Source of the DNA: an uncultured Bacilli bacterium
Lineage (GTDB): Bacteria; Bacillota_I; Bacilli_A; RF39; UBA660
Direction: 5' to 3'
Length of the DNA stretch: 64,000 nt
Assembly: GCA_944358375.1 (NCBI GenBank)
Contig: CALVQT010000001.1
Location: 1-64,000, forward strand
The position numbers and the translations under genes were made by a program. The notes under the pieces are model-generated. The model made no database searches, was not told the origin of the DNA, and saw only the letters and a program-made list of their open reading frames with translations. Positions within the stretch are counted from its first letter, which is position 1. Every line of letters starts with the position of its first letter. Positions 17,270-28,376 of this stretch are shown here, one piece after another.

Positions 17270-19843
17270 ATGGAAGACGCTTATTTAAAAACTGTTGATA
17301 AAGTTATGGAAGAACTTGAAACTTCAGACAAAGGTATAAATTCTAAAAACATCAGCAATATACAAAAAAAATATGGTAAGAATGTATTAATAGAAAAAGA
17401 TAAAAAAACAAAATTGCAAATATTTTTAGCTCAATTTAAAAACATAATGGTTTTATTGTTATTAGTAGTTGGTGTATTATCATTGATTTATGCTATTGTT
17501 AATAGAGCTGATTTTTTAGAACCAATTGTTATACTTAGTACTACTTTTGTTAATTGTTTTATGGGATTTTTACAAGAATCTAAGGCAGAAGATGCGATAG
17601 GAAAATTAAAAAAATATTCATCTCATTATGTTACTGTTAAAAGAAATAATCGCTTTAAAAAAATAGAATCTAAAAAGATAGTAGTTGGTGATTATATAAT
17701 TTTAGAATCAGGGGATAAGATACCTGCGGATGCTAGAATAGTTAAAAGTTATTGTGCTAAAGTAAATGAATCAATATTAACTGGAGAATCAGAAAATGTT
17801 GAAAAAATAGAAGACATTATTAGTGAAACTAATATAATTGCCGAGAAAAAGAATATGATATTTTCAGGTACTATATTAGTAGAAGGTAAAATAGAGGCAA
17901 TAGTAACAGCTGTTGGTATGAATAGTGAACTTGGTAAAATTGCTTCATCTATGGATACTAAAGAAGAGCCACTAACGCCACTTCAAGTTAAAGTAAATAA
18001 AACAAGCCATTTTATTTTAGGGGTTGCAAGTATATTAATTACTTTTGTATTAATATATAGTTTAATCAATAATTATGATTTTATGACAATAATTATGTTA
18101 TGCATTTCGATGATAGTAGCAAGTGTTCCAGAATGTTTGCCAATAGCAATAACTGCCACTTTATCTATTGGTGTAGGCCAAATGGCAAAGAAAAAATCTA
18201 TTGTGAGAAATTTAGCTGCAATAGAAACATTAGGTGCCACAGAGGTAATATGTACTGATAAAACAGGGACTTTAACTCAAAATATAATGGAAGTAACTAA
18301 AGTTTATCAGTCATTAGAAGAAGTAAAAGAAGTAGATGAGGTATTCAAAAACATAATGTATTTTTGTAATATGGCTATTTTTAATGATGAAGGAAAGCTT
18401 ATTGGAGATGCTGTTGATGTTGCATTGAAAAAATATGTGAAGAATAATATAGATGGTCAAAAAATAGAAGAATTACCATTTGACTCTAATAGAAAAATGA
18501 TGAGTGTTGTTTACAAAATTGGAAAAGATGTAATGTTTTATACTAAAGGTAGTTATGAAACAGTTGTTGAAAAATGTAATAGTGTATTAATTGATGGAAA
18601 AGTTAAGAAATTAACATCTGATGTAAAAAATGAATATATGAAAATAGAATCTAATATGTCTAAACAAGCATTAAAAGTATTAGCATTCGCATATAAAGAA
18701 ACTAGAGAAAAAGAAAATTATAATAATGAAGAAGATAAGTTAATATTAGTAGGTTTGGTAGGATTAAAAGATCCTGTTAGAGAAAATATTAAAGAAAGTA
18801 TAGAAGAATGCTTATCTGCTGGAATTAGGCCAATAATGTTAACAGGTGATAATGTTGTTACAGCTTATGCAATTGCTAAAGAAGTAGGGATTGTTAGTAG
18901 TAAAGAAGAATGTATTAATGCAAGTGAATTAGATGATTTAGATGATTCTGAATTAATTAAATATATTAAAAAATATAGTGTATTTGCAAGAGTAAGTCCT
19001 CAAAATAAATTACAAATAGTTAAATCTATTCAAAAAATGCATAAAGTAGTTGCTATGACAGGAGATGGTGTAAATGATGCTCCTGCAATTAAACTAGCTA
19101 ATGTTGGTATTGGAATGGGTAAAAGTGGAACAGATGTAACTAAAGATACTGCAGATATAATACTTTTAGATGATAGTTTTAATACAATAACAGTTGCAGT
19201 AAATGAAGGAAGAAGAATATATGATAATGTTATTACTAATATTCTTTATAATCTTTCAAGTAATTTTACTGAGATTGCAATTATTATATTTGGAATGCTA
19301 AGTGGAAATACAATAATATCCGCAATACATGTATTATATATAGATTTAGTAGCAGATACAATTCCTTCTATAACATTAGCATTTGAACAATCATCAAAAA
19401 ATATTATGAAAAGAAAACCAAATGGTTTAAATAAAAAGATATTTACAAAATTTTTTAGTGCATTCTTAATAGTTTCTGTAATATTAGAAACATTAATTAG
19501 CTTATTTGTCTATTATCACTTCTTAGATCAAGGAAAAGAAATAGCTCAAACATTAGCATTATTTAGCATTGTAATTAATGAATTTGTATTTGCATATAAT
19601 TGTAGAAGTTTAAAAGAACCTATATATATAAGAGGAATATTTAGCAATAAATATTTAAATATTGGAATATTAGCATTAATTTTAGTACAGTTTTTAGTGT
19701 TTTTTACACCAATTGGATTTATATTTGGTTTAGTAGTTATAAATGTAAAACAAGTAGTTTATGTAGTAATTGTTAACATTATATCATTTATAGCAATAGA
19801 AATATTAAAACCAGTTTTAGTTAAGTTATTTAAGGATGAATAA
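17270..19843 (+). CDS. P-type cation-transporting ATPase, calcium type
   Basis: This 857-residue P-type ATPase has the actuator motif ILTGES near residue 170, membrane helix 4 with VASVPECLPIAIT, the phosphorylated aspartate in CTDKTGTLT near 330, the hinge MTGDGVNDAPAI near 598, and six C-terminal membrane segments. The layout is that of type II ATPases, which pump calcium out of the cytosol. The usual PEGLP of helix 4 is PECLP here, a change next to the ion site that might affect selectivity. An AGGAGG ribosome site gives a firm start 17 bases after prfB, so it may be co-transcribed with it. Confidence 0.9.
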   Translation: MEDAYLKTVDKVMEELETSDKGINSKNISNIQKKYGKNVLIEKDKKTKLQIFLAQFKNIMVLLLLVVGVLSLIYAIVNRADFLEPIVILSTTFVNCFMGFLQESKAEDAIGKLKKYSSHYVTVKRNNRFKKIESKKIVVGDYIILESGDKIPADARIVKSYCAKVNESILTGESENVEKIEDIISETNIIAEKKNMIFSGTILVEGKIEAIVTAVGMNSELGKIASSMDTKEEPLTPLQVKVNKTSHFILGVASILITFVLIYSLINNYDFMTIIMLCISMIVASVPECLPIAITATLSIGVGQMAKKKSIVRNLAAIETLGATEVICTDKTGTLTQNIMEVTKVYQSLEEVKEVDEVFKNIMYFCNMAIFNDEGKLIGDAVDVALKKYVKNNIDGQKIEELPFDSNRKMMSVVYKIGKDVMFYTKGSYETVVEKCNSVLIDGKVKKLTSDVKNEYMKIESNMSKQALKVLAFAYKETREKENYNNEEDKLILVGLVGLKDPVRENIKESIEECLSAGIRPIMLTGDNVVTAYAIAKEVGIVSSKEECINASELDDLDDSELIKYIKKYSVFARVSPQNKLQIVKSIQKMHKVVAMTGDGVNDAPAIKLANVGIGMGKSGTDVTKDTADIILLDDSFNTITVAVNEGRRIYDNVITNILYNLSSNFTEIAIIIFGMLSGNTIISAIHVLYIDLVADTIPSITLAFEQSSKNIMKRKPNGLNKKIFTKFFSAFLIVSVILETLISLFVYYHFLDQGKEIAQTLALFSIVINEFVFAYNCRSLKEPIYIRGIFSNKYLNIGILALILVQFLVFFTPIGFIFGLVVINVKQVVYVVIVNIISFIAIEILKPVLVKLFKDE

Positions 19844-19866
19844 GGAAGTTTATGCTTCCTTTTTTC
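19843..19866 (+). terminator. Terminator of the P-type ATPase
   Basis: AGGAAG and CTTCCT pair over six bases, followed by a T run; the stem overlaps the stop codon. Confidence 0.85.
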
Positions 19867-19886
19867 TTTAAAAACATCAATATTTT

Positions 19887-19895
19887 TGATATAAT
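19887..19895 (+). promoter_or_regulatory. Extended -10 promoter of addB-addA
   Basis: TGATATAAT lies 16 bases before the addB start codon, with a GAGGA ribosome site between them. Confidence 0.6.
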
Positions 19896-19910
19896 TTTTA
19901 TGAGGAAATT

Positions 19911-22253
19911 ATGGAAATAAATGAATTAAATAACAAAATTGTAATAATAAGAGATAGTTATAAAAAAACATTATTAAAAAATATATGTGATTTTAAAACC
20001 CTTATTAATATTAAAATAATTACTTTAAACGAATTAAAGAAAAAGTATTGTTTTGATTATAATAAAGAGTGCATTTATTATGTGTGTAATAAATATAATG
20101 TTGTTTATGATATAGCTAAGACATATATAGAAAATTTATATTATGTAAATAATGAAAGTGATAATGAACAAATTCGATTTTTATATAATTTAAAAAATGA
20201 ATTATTGGAAAAAAAATTAATAAAAGTAAATTATTTGTTTAAAGAGTTTTTAAAAAATAAAGAAATTTTATTATATAATTTAGGATATGTTGATAAATTT
20301 TATAGTAATATATTTAATGAAATAAAAAGTTTTTCAAAAGTCAATGAATATAATTATGAGAATGAAGAAGGTAAGAAAATTTTATATATAGCAGATAATC
20401 AAGAAGAAGAAATTTCATTTGTGGCTTCAACTATTTGCAATTTAATAAAATCAGGCATTGATATTAATAAAATAAAATTATCTAATGTGAACAAAGAGTA
20501 TTACTTTGTTATAAAAAAAATATTCAAGTTATTTAATATACCCATAAATTTAAAGAGTAACTATGTATTATCAGGTACTTTTTTAGTTAATAAATTTAAA
20601 GAGTTATATTCAAATAATATGGAAGAAGTATTTAATAAATTAAAAATATTTATTAATACTAATGAAGATAATAATATATATTCACAACTTATTAACATTG
20701 TAAATGATTATTCTTTTATAGATGATTATGAAAAAGTTAAACAATTAATATATAATGATATAGATAATACATATATAAAATTAAATAAGTTAAGTAACGC
20801 TGTTGAAATTATTGATTTTGAAAGTATACCTAATAATGATGAGTATGTTATTTTGATTAATTTCAATGAAGGTATAATACCAGTTAATCATAAAGATGAA
20901 GATTATTTAAATGATAAAAATAAAAAAGAATTAAATATATCTACTAGTGACGAATTAAATTATAATGATGTAAAAAACATTCAAAATAATATAAAATATT
21001 CAAAACATGTAATGTTAACATGCTCTACGCATAACAATAGTGGAGAGATATATAAATCAAGTGCTTATTCATCATTATTTATTGATATTAAGAAAGTAAA
21101 AATAACTTATAATGATTCAAATTCTTTTAATAAATTAAAACTTGTCGGTTTAAAAGACGAAAATGTTAAGTTTGGTAGTATTAGTGAAGATTTAGTTTTA
21201 TTAAATAGTACATATAAAGATGAGAAATATTTAACTTATAATAATCAGTACAAAAAAATAAGTGTTGATAAACTTAAAATATATCTAGATAATCACTTAA
21301 CTTTATCATATACAAGTATAAATGATTATTATAAATGCAAATTTAAATATTATTTAAACTATATATTAAAAATAAATAAGTATGAAGAGTCTTTTGAAAT
21401 TAATATTGGAAACATATACCATAAGATTCTTTCTGAATGTTTCGTTGAAAATTATGATTTTAATAAAAGATTCGATGAAGAAGTTTCAAAATGTACATAT
21501 TCATTTAATAATATGGAAAAATTTTTTATAAAAAAATTAAAAAAAGAATTATTTTACATTATTGATATCATTAAAAAGCAATCAAAATATACACAATTAA
21601 ATAAAAATATGTATGAAAAAGTCATTATAATCGAAGTAGATAAAAATTTAAACATTAATTTTAAAGGTATTATAGACAAGATATTATATGACGAAATTAA
21701 TGATGAAACAATTGTGTCTATCATTGATTATAAAACTGGGAATCCAAGTGTAAATATTAAAAATATTAATTATGGAATAGATATGCAATTGCCAATATAT
21801 GTATATTTAATTAAAAATATGAGAGAGTTTAATAATATTAAAATCGGTGGGTTCTATTTACAAAAATTGTTAAGTGCATATAAAAATGATAATGAAAAAA
21901 TTAATAATTTAAAGTTACAAGGATATACAAATTTAGATTTAAATATTATCAAATATGTTGATAGTAGTTATAAAGATTCGAGTATTATTAAAGGTTTAAA
22001 AATGTCTAATAATGGTTTTTATACATATTCTAAAGTTATCAGCGATGATGAAATAAATAACTTGACTGCATTAGTTGAAGAAAAAATTAAGCAAGCAGGA
22101 AAAGATATATTTGATGCGTCGTTTGAAATAAATCCAAAGTCAATAAATAATCAATTAATAGGGTGTAATAATTGTAAATATAAAGATATATGTTATATGA
22201 ATAATAAAGATATAGTTATCTTGGAAGATTTAGCAGGTGATAATAATGAATAA
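19911..22253 (+). CDS. addB: AddB/RexB-like subunit of the recombination nuclease-helicase
   Basis: The partner gene addA directly follows with an eight-base overlap, and the C-terminal half carries a RecB-like nuclease: FKGIIDKILYDE, then SIIDYKTGNPS, then DMQLPIYVYLI. One cysteine (YKCKFKYYLNY, near residue 475) and the trio GCNNCKYKDIC near 750 are placed like the ligands of the AddB iron-sulfur cluster. The complex processes double-strand breaks for recombination. The protein has only 780 residues, against about 1150 in Bacillus, and its N-terminus has no Walker A motif. It therefore resembles RexB of lactic-acid bacteria and should contribute a nuclease but no ATPase. Confidence 0.85.
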   Translation: MEINELNNKIVIIRDSYKKTLLKNICDFKTLINIKIITLNELKKKYCFDYNKECIYYVCNKYNVVYDIAKTYIENLYYVNNESDNEQIRFLYNLKNELLEKKLIKVNYLFKEFLKNKEILLYNLGYVDKFYSNIFNEIKSFSKVNEYNYENEEGKKILYIADNQEEEISFVASTICNLIKSGIDINKIKLSNVNKEYYFVIKKIFKLFNIPINLKSNYVLSGTFLVNKFKELYSNNMEEVFNKLKIFINTNEDNNIYSQLINIVNDYSFIDDYEKVKQLIYNDIDNTYIKLNKLSNAVEIIDFESIPNNDEYVILINFNEGIIPVNHKDEDYLNDKNKKELNISTSDELNYNDVKNIQNNIKYSKHVMLTCSTHNNSGEIYKSSAYSSLFIDIKKVKITYNDSNSFNKLKLVGLKDENVKFGSISEDLVLLNSTYKDEKYLTYNNQYKKISVDKLKIYLDNHLTLSYTSINDYYKCKFKYYLNYILKINKYEESFEINIGNIYHKILSECFVENYDFNKRFDEEVSKCTYSFNNMEKFFIKKLKKELFYIIDIIKKQSKYTQLNKNMYEKVIIIEVDKNLNINFKGIIDKILYDEINDETIVSIIDYKTGNPSVNIKNINYGIDMQLPIYVYLIKNMREFNNIKIGGFYLQKLLSAYKNDNEKINNLKLQGYTNLDLNIIKYVDSSYKDSSIIKGLKMSNNGFYTYSKVISDDEINNLTALVEEKIKQAGKDIFDASFEINPKSINNQLIGCNNCKYKDICYMNNKDIVILEDLAGDNNE

Positions 22254-25200
22254 ATGGACTCCTGAGCAACAAATGGCAATATGCGAAAGTGGCAAAAATA
22301 TAATAGTAAGTGCAGGTGCCGGATCTGGTAAAACTGCTGTATTAACACAAAGAGTTATTAAAAAAATACAAGATGGTATTCATATAAATGAATTACTAAT
22401 TTTAACTTTTACAAGGGCAGCAGCTAATGAAATGAAAGATAGAATAAGAGATGAATTATCTAAATCAAGTAAATTTGAAAAAGAATTAGAATTACTTAAT
22501 TCATCATATGTTACAACATTTGATTCTTTTGCTTTATCGGTTGTAAAAAAATATCATTATCTATTGAATATACCTAAAACTATATCTATTAGTGATGATG
22601 CAATTGTGAGAATAAAACAAAAGCAAATTATTGATAATTTATTTGAAAAATTGTATCAAAAAGATAGTGAAGATTTTAAAGATTTAATTGAAAAATATTG
22701 TATCAAGAATGATAATGCTCTAAGAAAATTAATATTAAAAATATCAACAACTATAGATGGATTTGTAGATAAAGAAGAATTTGTAAATAAAATTCAAAAT
22801 AATTTTTATAAAAATGAAAATATTAATAAATTGTTAGATGAATATTATGATTTTTTAAATGAAAAAAGAAAATTAATATTATTAGAGTTTGATAATTTGA
22901 AATATTATTTTGATGAAGAATATTTATTAAAAGTAAAAAAATCTATTAATTCAATAATTAATAATGATATACAAGAATTATATTTAATAAGTAAAATATC
23001 TCTTCCAAATGTGCCTAGAAATACTTCTCCTGAAGGTAAAGAAGCTAAAAAAGCGTTTAAAAGTGTAGTTGATGAATTAATAAGCTTTTCTAAATATGGG
23101 AATGCTGAAAAAGTAAAAGAAAGTATTTTATCTACTAATAAACAAGTCAATACAATATTAAATATAGTTAAAGAATATATTGAAAAATTAAGCAACTATA
23201 AAAAAGAAGAACAAATATATACTTTTAATGATATAGCATTTTATGCAATCAAGATTGTAAAAGAAAATAAAAATGCAAGAGAAGAGCTGAAAAATAAATT
23301 TAAAGAAATAATGATAGATGAATATCAAGACACTAACGATATACAAGATATATTTATAAGTTATATTGAAAATAATAATGTATATATGGTTGGTGATATT
23401 AAACAATCAATTTATAGATTTAGAGGCTCTAACCCTAATTTATTTAAATTAAAATATGATAATTATTCTAAAAACAATGGGGGTATTAAAATAGATTTGA
23501 TAAAAAATTTTAGATCTAGAGATGAAGTTTTGAGTGGCATTAATAATATATTTGAATTAATAATGGATTATAATTTAGGAGGAGCTAAATATAAAGAATC
23601 TCATGAAATGATATATGGAAATAAAATATATGAAGAAATGAAATCTCCAAATTTCGATTATAAAATAGAAATATTAGAATATGAAAATAATACTGATAAA
23701 AAATTTTCTGATGATGAGATAGAAATATTTGCTATTGCTAATGATATTAAAAACAAAATGAAATCCAATATGAAAATATTCGATAAAAAAACTAATAAGT
23801 TAAGAGATATTAATTATAATGATTTTGTTATTATTTGTGATAGAGGAAAATATTTTACTAAGTTTAAAAAAATATTTGAATATGTCGAATTGCCTTTATC
23901 AATACTAAGAGAAGATGATTTAAGTATTAATGTTGATTTGTATATTATTAAAAATATCATTGATTTAATTATAAGAATAAATAGTAATGATTATGGTATT
24001 GAATATAAATATGATATTTTAAGTATTGGAAGAAGTTTTTTATATGAATTAAATGATGAATATTTATTTGATGTAATAACTAATAATAAATTAAAAGATA
24101 ATGTTATTTATAATGACTTTAGTAAAATAAAATCTATTAATTCTAAAACATCAACTATGATATTAGAGGAAATATTAAATATAACAGATTTTTATAATAA
24201 GATATATAAAATAGGGGAATATGAAAATATTAATTTAAGATTAAAGACAATATATGAATTATCTTATTCTTTAAGTAGTATTGGTTATGATTTGGTAAAA
24301 TTTCGAGACTATTTAGATAATATAATCAATGATGGAATAAATATTAAATATAATTCATATTTATCAAATTCTGAAAGTATAAAAATACTTACCATACATA
24401 AATCTAAAGGATTAGAATATCCAATTTGTTATTTCGCTGATTTGAACCATGGATTTAATTATAAAGATGCTAATGAAAAAATAATAGTTGATAGAAAATA
24501 TGGTATAATAATTCCTGATCAATTAGAAGAAAATTCTATTACTCCATTAAAAGAAATATTTAAAAATAATTATGTAAAAGAAGAAATAAGTGAAAAGATC
24601 AGATTGTTTTATGTGGCTCTTACAAGAGCGAGAGAGAAAATAATAATTGTTCTTCCATACAAAAATACAATTAAATGTGAAAAAGACGATACTGGAGTAA
24701 TCAATGAAATAAGAAGATCAAGATTTAATAAATTATCTGATTTTGTTTATGCTATTAAAGATTACTTAAACGAATATTTTAGTAGTATTGATTTAACTAA
24801 AATAGGATTATCAAAAAATTATTTGTATGCAAAAGAAATTAAAAATGAAATAAATTATATTAATAATAATATTGAAGTAAAAGAAATAAGTATTAATAAT
24901 ACTATAGAAGAGGAATTACATTTTTCAAAAGAAGAAAATCTATTAATGGATAAGAAGACTAAAAATAATATGGAATATGGTACTTTATTGCATGAAATAT
25001 TTGAATTAATAGATTTAAAACAATTTAATGATGAATTAATAAAAGATAATTTTATTAACAAAAAGATTAAGTTATTTTTAGAAAATGATTTATTTAAAAA
25101 TATTAAAAATTCTAATATATATCACGAATATGAATTTGAATATAAAAAAAATAATATATTATACCATGGAGTTATAGATTTAATGTTAGAATATAATGAC

Positions 25201-25362
25201 TATATAGATATAGTAGACTTTAAATTAAAAAACACTTTAGATAAAGCTTATAAAAGACAATTAAAAGGGTATAAAACATATATACAAAGTATTTCAAACA
25301 AGAAAGTTAATTTATATTTATATTCAATTATAGATGGAAAAATTATTAAAGTAAACATATAA
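22246..25362 (+). CDS. addA: AddA helicase-nuclease subunit
   Basis: This UvrD-type helicase of about 1038 residues is fused to a C-terminal RecB nuclease. Walker A is SAGAGSGKTAVL near residues 20-30, motif II DEYQDTND, motif III GDIKQSIYRFRGS, motif V LTIHKSKGLEYP, and motif VI VALTRAREK. The nuclease is seen at GTLLHEIFELID and GVIDLMLEYNDYIDIVDFK near the C-terminus. The helicase unwinds DNA from broken ends while its nuclease and that of AddB degrade the strands. The ATG at 22246 is chosen for its spacing from AGGTGA; a GTG at 22237 is within that site. Confidence 0.92.
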   Translation: MNKWTPEQQMAICESGKNIIVSAGAGSGKTAVLTQRVIKKIQDGIHINELLILTFTRAAANEMKDRIRDELSKSSKFEKELELLNSSYVTTFDSFALSVVKKYHYLLNIPKTISISDDAIVRIKQKQIIDNLFEKLYQKDSEDFKDLIEKYCIKNDNALRKLILKISTTIDGFVDKEEFVNKIQNNFYKNENINKLLDEYYDFLNEKRKLILLEFDNLKYYFDEEYLLKVKKSINSIINNDIQELYLISKISLPNVPRNTSPEGKEAKKAFKSVVDELISFSKYGNAEKVKESILSTNKQVNTILNIVKEYIEKLSNYKKEEQIYTFNDIAFYAIKIVKENKNAREELKNKFKEIMIDEYQDTNDIQDIFISYIENNNVYMVGDIKQSIYRFRGSNPNLFKLKYDNYSKNNGGIKIDLIKNFRSRDEVLSGINNIFELIMDYNLGGAKYKESHEMIYGNKIYEEMKSPNFDYKIEILEYENNTDKKFSDDEIEIFAIANDIKNKMKSNMKIFDKKTNKLRDINYNDFVIICDRGKYFTKFKKIFEYVELPLSILREDDLSINVDLYIIKNIIDLIIRINSNDYGIEYKYDILSIGRSFLYELNDEYLFDVITNNKLKDNVIYNDFSKIKSINSKTSTMILEEILNITDFYNKIYKIGEYENINLRLKTIYELSYSLSSIGYDLVKFRDYLDNIINDGINIKYNSYLSNSESIKILTIHKSKGLEYPICYFADLNHGFNYKDANEKIIVDRKYGIIIPDQLEENSITPLKEIFKNNYVKEEISEKIRLFYVALTRAREKIIIVLPYKNTIKCEKDDTGVINEIRRSRFNKLSDFVYAIKDYLNEYFSSIDLTKIGLSKNYLYAKEIKNEINYINNNIEVKEISINNTIEEELHFSKEENLLMDKKTKNNMEYGTLLHEIFELIDLKQFNDELIKDNFINKKIKLFLENDLFKNIKNSNIYHEYEFEYKKNNILYHGVIDLMLEYNDYIDIVDFKLKNTLDKAYKRQLKGYKTYIQSISNKKVNLYLYSIIDGKIIKVNI

Positions 25363-25390
25363 AAAGTGAATAAATTTATTCACTTTTTAT
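25361..25390. terminator. Bidirectional terminator
   Basis: AAAAAGTGAATAAA and TTTATTCACTTTTT form a perfect stem between the convergent addA and the helicase-IV-like gene, with T runs on both strands. Confidence 0.9.
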
Positions 25391-27496
25391 AGTAGAATAT
25401 TCAGTAGGTGTCATTATTCTTCTACAACCTTTATTATAATTAGTACAACCTAATATATAGTTATTAAACATAGTTTTTTTAATAATTAAGTATCCAGTTT
25501 TACATTTATCACATTTAATTATAGATAATTTTTTAATTTTTATGTTGTTCGTAATAAAACCACAAATATTTGTATCATTAGTACATATAAATAAATGAAT
25601 CTTATATTTTGTACTATATCTATATTGCATATCATATCCACACTTAGGACATTTATAAGATTTAATTATCTTTTTAATCGACTTTGTATTCCATTTTCCA
25701 ATTAATTTTACATTAGAATAATTATTTTTTATTTCAATTAAAAATGCTGATGGATTATCTTCAGGGGTAATAAAATAAACTCTATTTTTAGTTCTTGTCA
25801 TAGCAACATAAAAAAGTCTTCGCTCTTCTGCATAATCTATAGAAATATCTTTTTTTATTACATAAGATAAAATTACATCATCTTCTATTTTTGAGGGGAA
25901 ACCATATTTTTCATTTTTAGAATTAATTATGATAACATTATCGTATCCAAGCCCTTTTGAAGCATGTGCAGTCATAAAAGTAATATTTAACAATGGATAT
26001 TTTTTGCAAATAATTTTAGTATTTTCATATTTAAATAATTTTGTATTGAGTAAATTTTTTAAATCATGATTGAATCTACCAAGCAGTAGTATAGAACTAT
26101 AGTAAGATTTATTCTCATATTCATTATATTTTATTATTTGTTCTAAAATTTTTTGTAATGTTTTTGAAAATTCTAAATCATAATTAGATTTTTTATTATT
26201 AAATGTGTATATTATTATTGGATTTTTTATTGTCTTATTTGATTTTAATTTTTTAGTAATTTGAAATTTATTTTTTTGAATAAAATTACCAGCAATATCA
26301 ATTATTTCTTGTGAATTTCTATATGTATTTAATATTTTTAGTTGTTTTGCATATCCCACCATTTTAGTAAAATCAGTAAATAAATTAATATCAGAACCAC
26401 TAAAAGCATATATTGATTGCCAATCATCACCTACAGCTATTATTTTAGCATTACATAATTTATGTAAATTATTAATTAAATTAAATCTTTGTTTAGAAAT
26501 ATCTTGATATTCATCAACTATAATATATTTATATTTTAAATTTATATTATTATTGGTTAATATTTTAGCTGACTCGTTAATCATATCTTCAAAATCTATC
26601 ATATTATTTTTATATAAATAATTTTGATATTTTATATAACAAGATTTACAAATTTGTAAGAATAACTTATTTCTTTCATTTCTAGTAAGCTTTATTAACT
26701 CATCAAAATAATTTTCTAAATATCCATTAGTTTTAAAATTACTAATGAATCTACAAATTAAAAAAAATAATCTATCAAATGAAATTTTCTCATCCTCTAA
26801 TATATCTATATATGATGGAAATAATGTTTTTAAACTATTTTTATAATTATTATCATTTAGTATATTATTATTAATGTAATTTGATATTATGTCAAATATT
26901 TTGCTTGATTCAACTATATTAATTTTATTTTTTAATTTAGTATTAAGTATATTAAATCCAATAGAATGAAATGTAGAAATAGGGCAAGGAATGTTTAAAT
27001 TTTTATTTAATTTATCTTTTAGTTCATCAACAGCTTTATTTGTAAAAGAAATTATCAATATTTCTTGTGGTATAATATTTTTCTTTTCAACTAAATATTT
27101 AACTTTAGCAGCTATTGTTGTTGTTTTTCCAGCACCGGCACCAGCAATTACTAAGCAATAATCTTCATCATTTAAAACAATTTCTCTTTGGTTTTTATCA
27201 AGGCAAATTTCAGGGCTAACATCTTTTAGTATATTATCTAAATAGTCTTTCTCTATAATTAAATGGTTTTTAATATATTTATTGTTATGTATTTTAACAA
27301 GTTTGTCAAATCTATAATATTTTTTAATAATTTTTTTTTGATTTTTGTCTAATTTAATTTTTTTGCATTTTTGAATTAAATTATCATAATAAAAAATTTG
27401 ATTACAACTTTTTTTTGAAATATATTCATCTTTAGATAAAATATTTATTATATAGTTATTTAATTCTATAAGTTTGTTATTATAATCATTATTCAT
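25376..27496 (-). CDS. Helicase IV-like UvrD-family helicase with C-terminal zinc ribbons
   Basis: The 706-residue SF1 helicase has Walker A VIAGAGAGKTT (residues about 117-126), motif II IIVDEYQD, motif III VGDDWQSIYAFSGSD and motif V TAHASKGLGYDNVII; the VGDDWQSIY form is typical of DNA helicase IV. After the helicase core come two zinc ribbons of the topoisomerase C-terminal kind: CPKCGYDMQYRY with a later CTNDTNICG, and CDKCKTGYLI with CTNYNKGC. These probably bind single-stranded DNA. It likely takes part in repair or replication restart, and stands opposite addAB. Confidence 0.88.
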   Translation of the reverse strand: MNNDYNNKLIELNNYIINILSKDEYISKKSCNQIFYYDNLIQKCKKIKLDKNQKKIIKKYYRFDKLVKIHNNKYIKNHLIIEKDYLDNILKDVSPEICLDKNQREIVLNDEDYCLVIAGAGAGKTTTIAAKVKYLVEKKNIIPQEILIISFTNKAVDELKDKLNKNLNIPCPISTFHSIGFNILNTKLKNKINIVESSKIFDIISNYINNNILNDNNYKNSLKTLFPSYIDILEDEKISFDRLFFLICRFISNFKTNGYLENYFDELIKLTRNERNKLFLQICKSCYIKYQNYLYKNNMIDFEDMINESAKILTNNNINLKYKYIIVDEYQDISKQRFNLINNLHKLCNAKIIAVGDDWQSIYAFSGSDINLFTDFTKMVGYAKQLKILNTYRNSQEIIDIAGNFIQKNKFQITKKLKSNKTIKNPIIIYTFNNKKSNYDLEFSKTLQKILEQIIKYNEYENKSYYSSILLLGRFNHDLKNLLNTKLFKYENTKIICKKYPLLNITFMTAHASKGLGYDNVIIINSKNEKYGFPSKIEDDVILSYVIKKDISIDYAEERRLFYVAMTRTKNRVYFITPEDNPSAFLIEIKNNYSNVKLIGKWNTKSIKKIIKSYKCPKCGYDMQYRYSTKYKIHLFICTNDTNICGFITNNIKIKKLSIIKCDKCKTGYLIIKKTMFNNYILGCTNYNKGCRRIMTPTEYSTIKSE

Positions 27497-28376
27497 TAAT
27501 CCTCCATTTCAAATATAGTATATAAATTATTAATATAAAATTCAAAAATCAAAATTTATATTTTATAATGATTATTTAATTAAAAAAAGAATTTTTTCAT
27601 ATAATTAATTTAAAATTTACTTTTTTTAATAAGTGCTTCGCTTAATAGGGGAGGTAAGAATAAACTAATATAAAATAATTAAATCTTAACAAAATAGTTC
27701 AAAAATAGATATACTTGAAAAAAACAAAAAGAATAAGTAGATAAAAAATAATAAGAGATCAAATATTAAATTTTGATTATAAATCATATTTATCTAAATA
27801 TAATGAAGTAGAATTAAAATAGATGTTGATTTTTATAATAGTAATAATATATCATTCGATAGTTATAAAAAATTGTTATAGTTTGGTGTAATAGAGTAGA
27901 TGAAATAAAAATATTATTATACCAGTCCAAAATGAAAGTAGTAAGTACTATACTCAATATGCGATAGATAATAATTTTATATTAATTTTAAACTATATAG
28001 TAGTGGTTATAAATTAGGCAAATTGTATAATATAATATATCATCATTAGAAAAAATGATATGATAATACAAAAATCTATTGAGAATATTATTATTTTTGT
28101 AGTTGAAATTATCCTAGCAATATCACATCAGTATTTTTTTCAACAATAAGTATGTTATATATATAATATGTGCGATATAGTATCTGTTATAGAGACATTA
28201 TTGTACCAAGTAAATATTATATACCAAATAAAAAATATGATGGTTATAGTAATAATGTATATATGTTTATTGTTTAATATAGAAAAAGGTAAAAGATTTA
28301 ATTAATCATAAAAAAATATTTCAAGATCAAAAAACACATAAATATAATATTACGTGTTTTTTAAATTTAAAAATTT
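27497..28376. other. Intergenic stretch with decayed plus-strand coding sequence
   Basis: There is no intact gene in about 880 bases. Between 27,770 and 28,280 the plus strand shows several protein-like pieces in changing frames, for example KNIIIPVQNESSKYYTQYA and RDIIVPSKYYIPNKKYDGY, the latter continuing SNNVYMFIV to a stop. The pieces look like the remains of a secreted or surface protein, but the family is not recognised. The end near 28,330 is the terminator of the amidase remnant. Confidence 0.45.
28329..28362 (-). terminator. Terminator downstream of the amidase C-terminal half
   Basis: AAAAAACAC (28329-28337) and GTGTTTTTT (28354-28362) pair around a 16-base loop, giving a T run on the minus strand. 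Confidence 0.65.

Noticed and set aside
25376..28376. Helicase and amidase remnant as part of the inserted element
   Set aside because: The rebuilt attachment site places the left boundary at 29160. Everything left of it, including the LysM half, belongs to the chromosome.
27497..28376. A real gene in the 880-base gap
   Set aside because: All protein-like pieces are interrupted by stops and frame changes, with no start and ribosome site in a usable frame.
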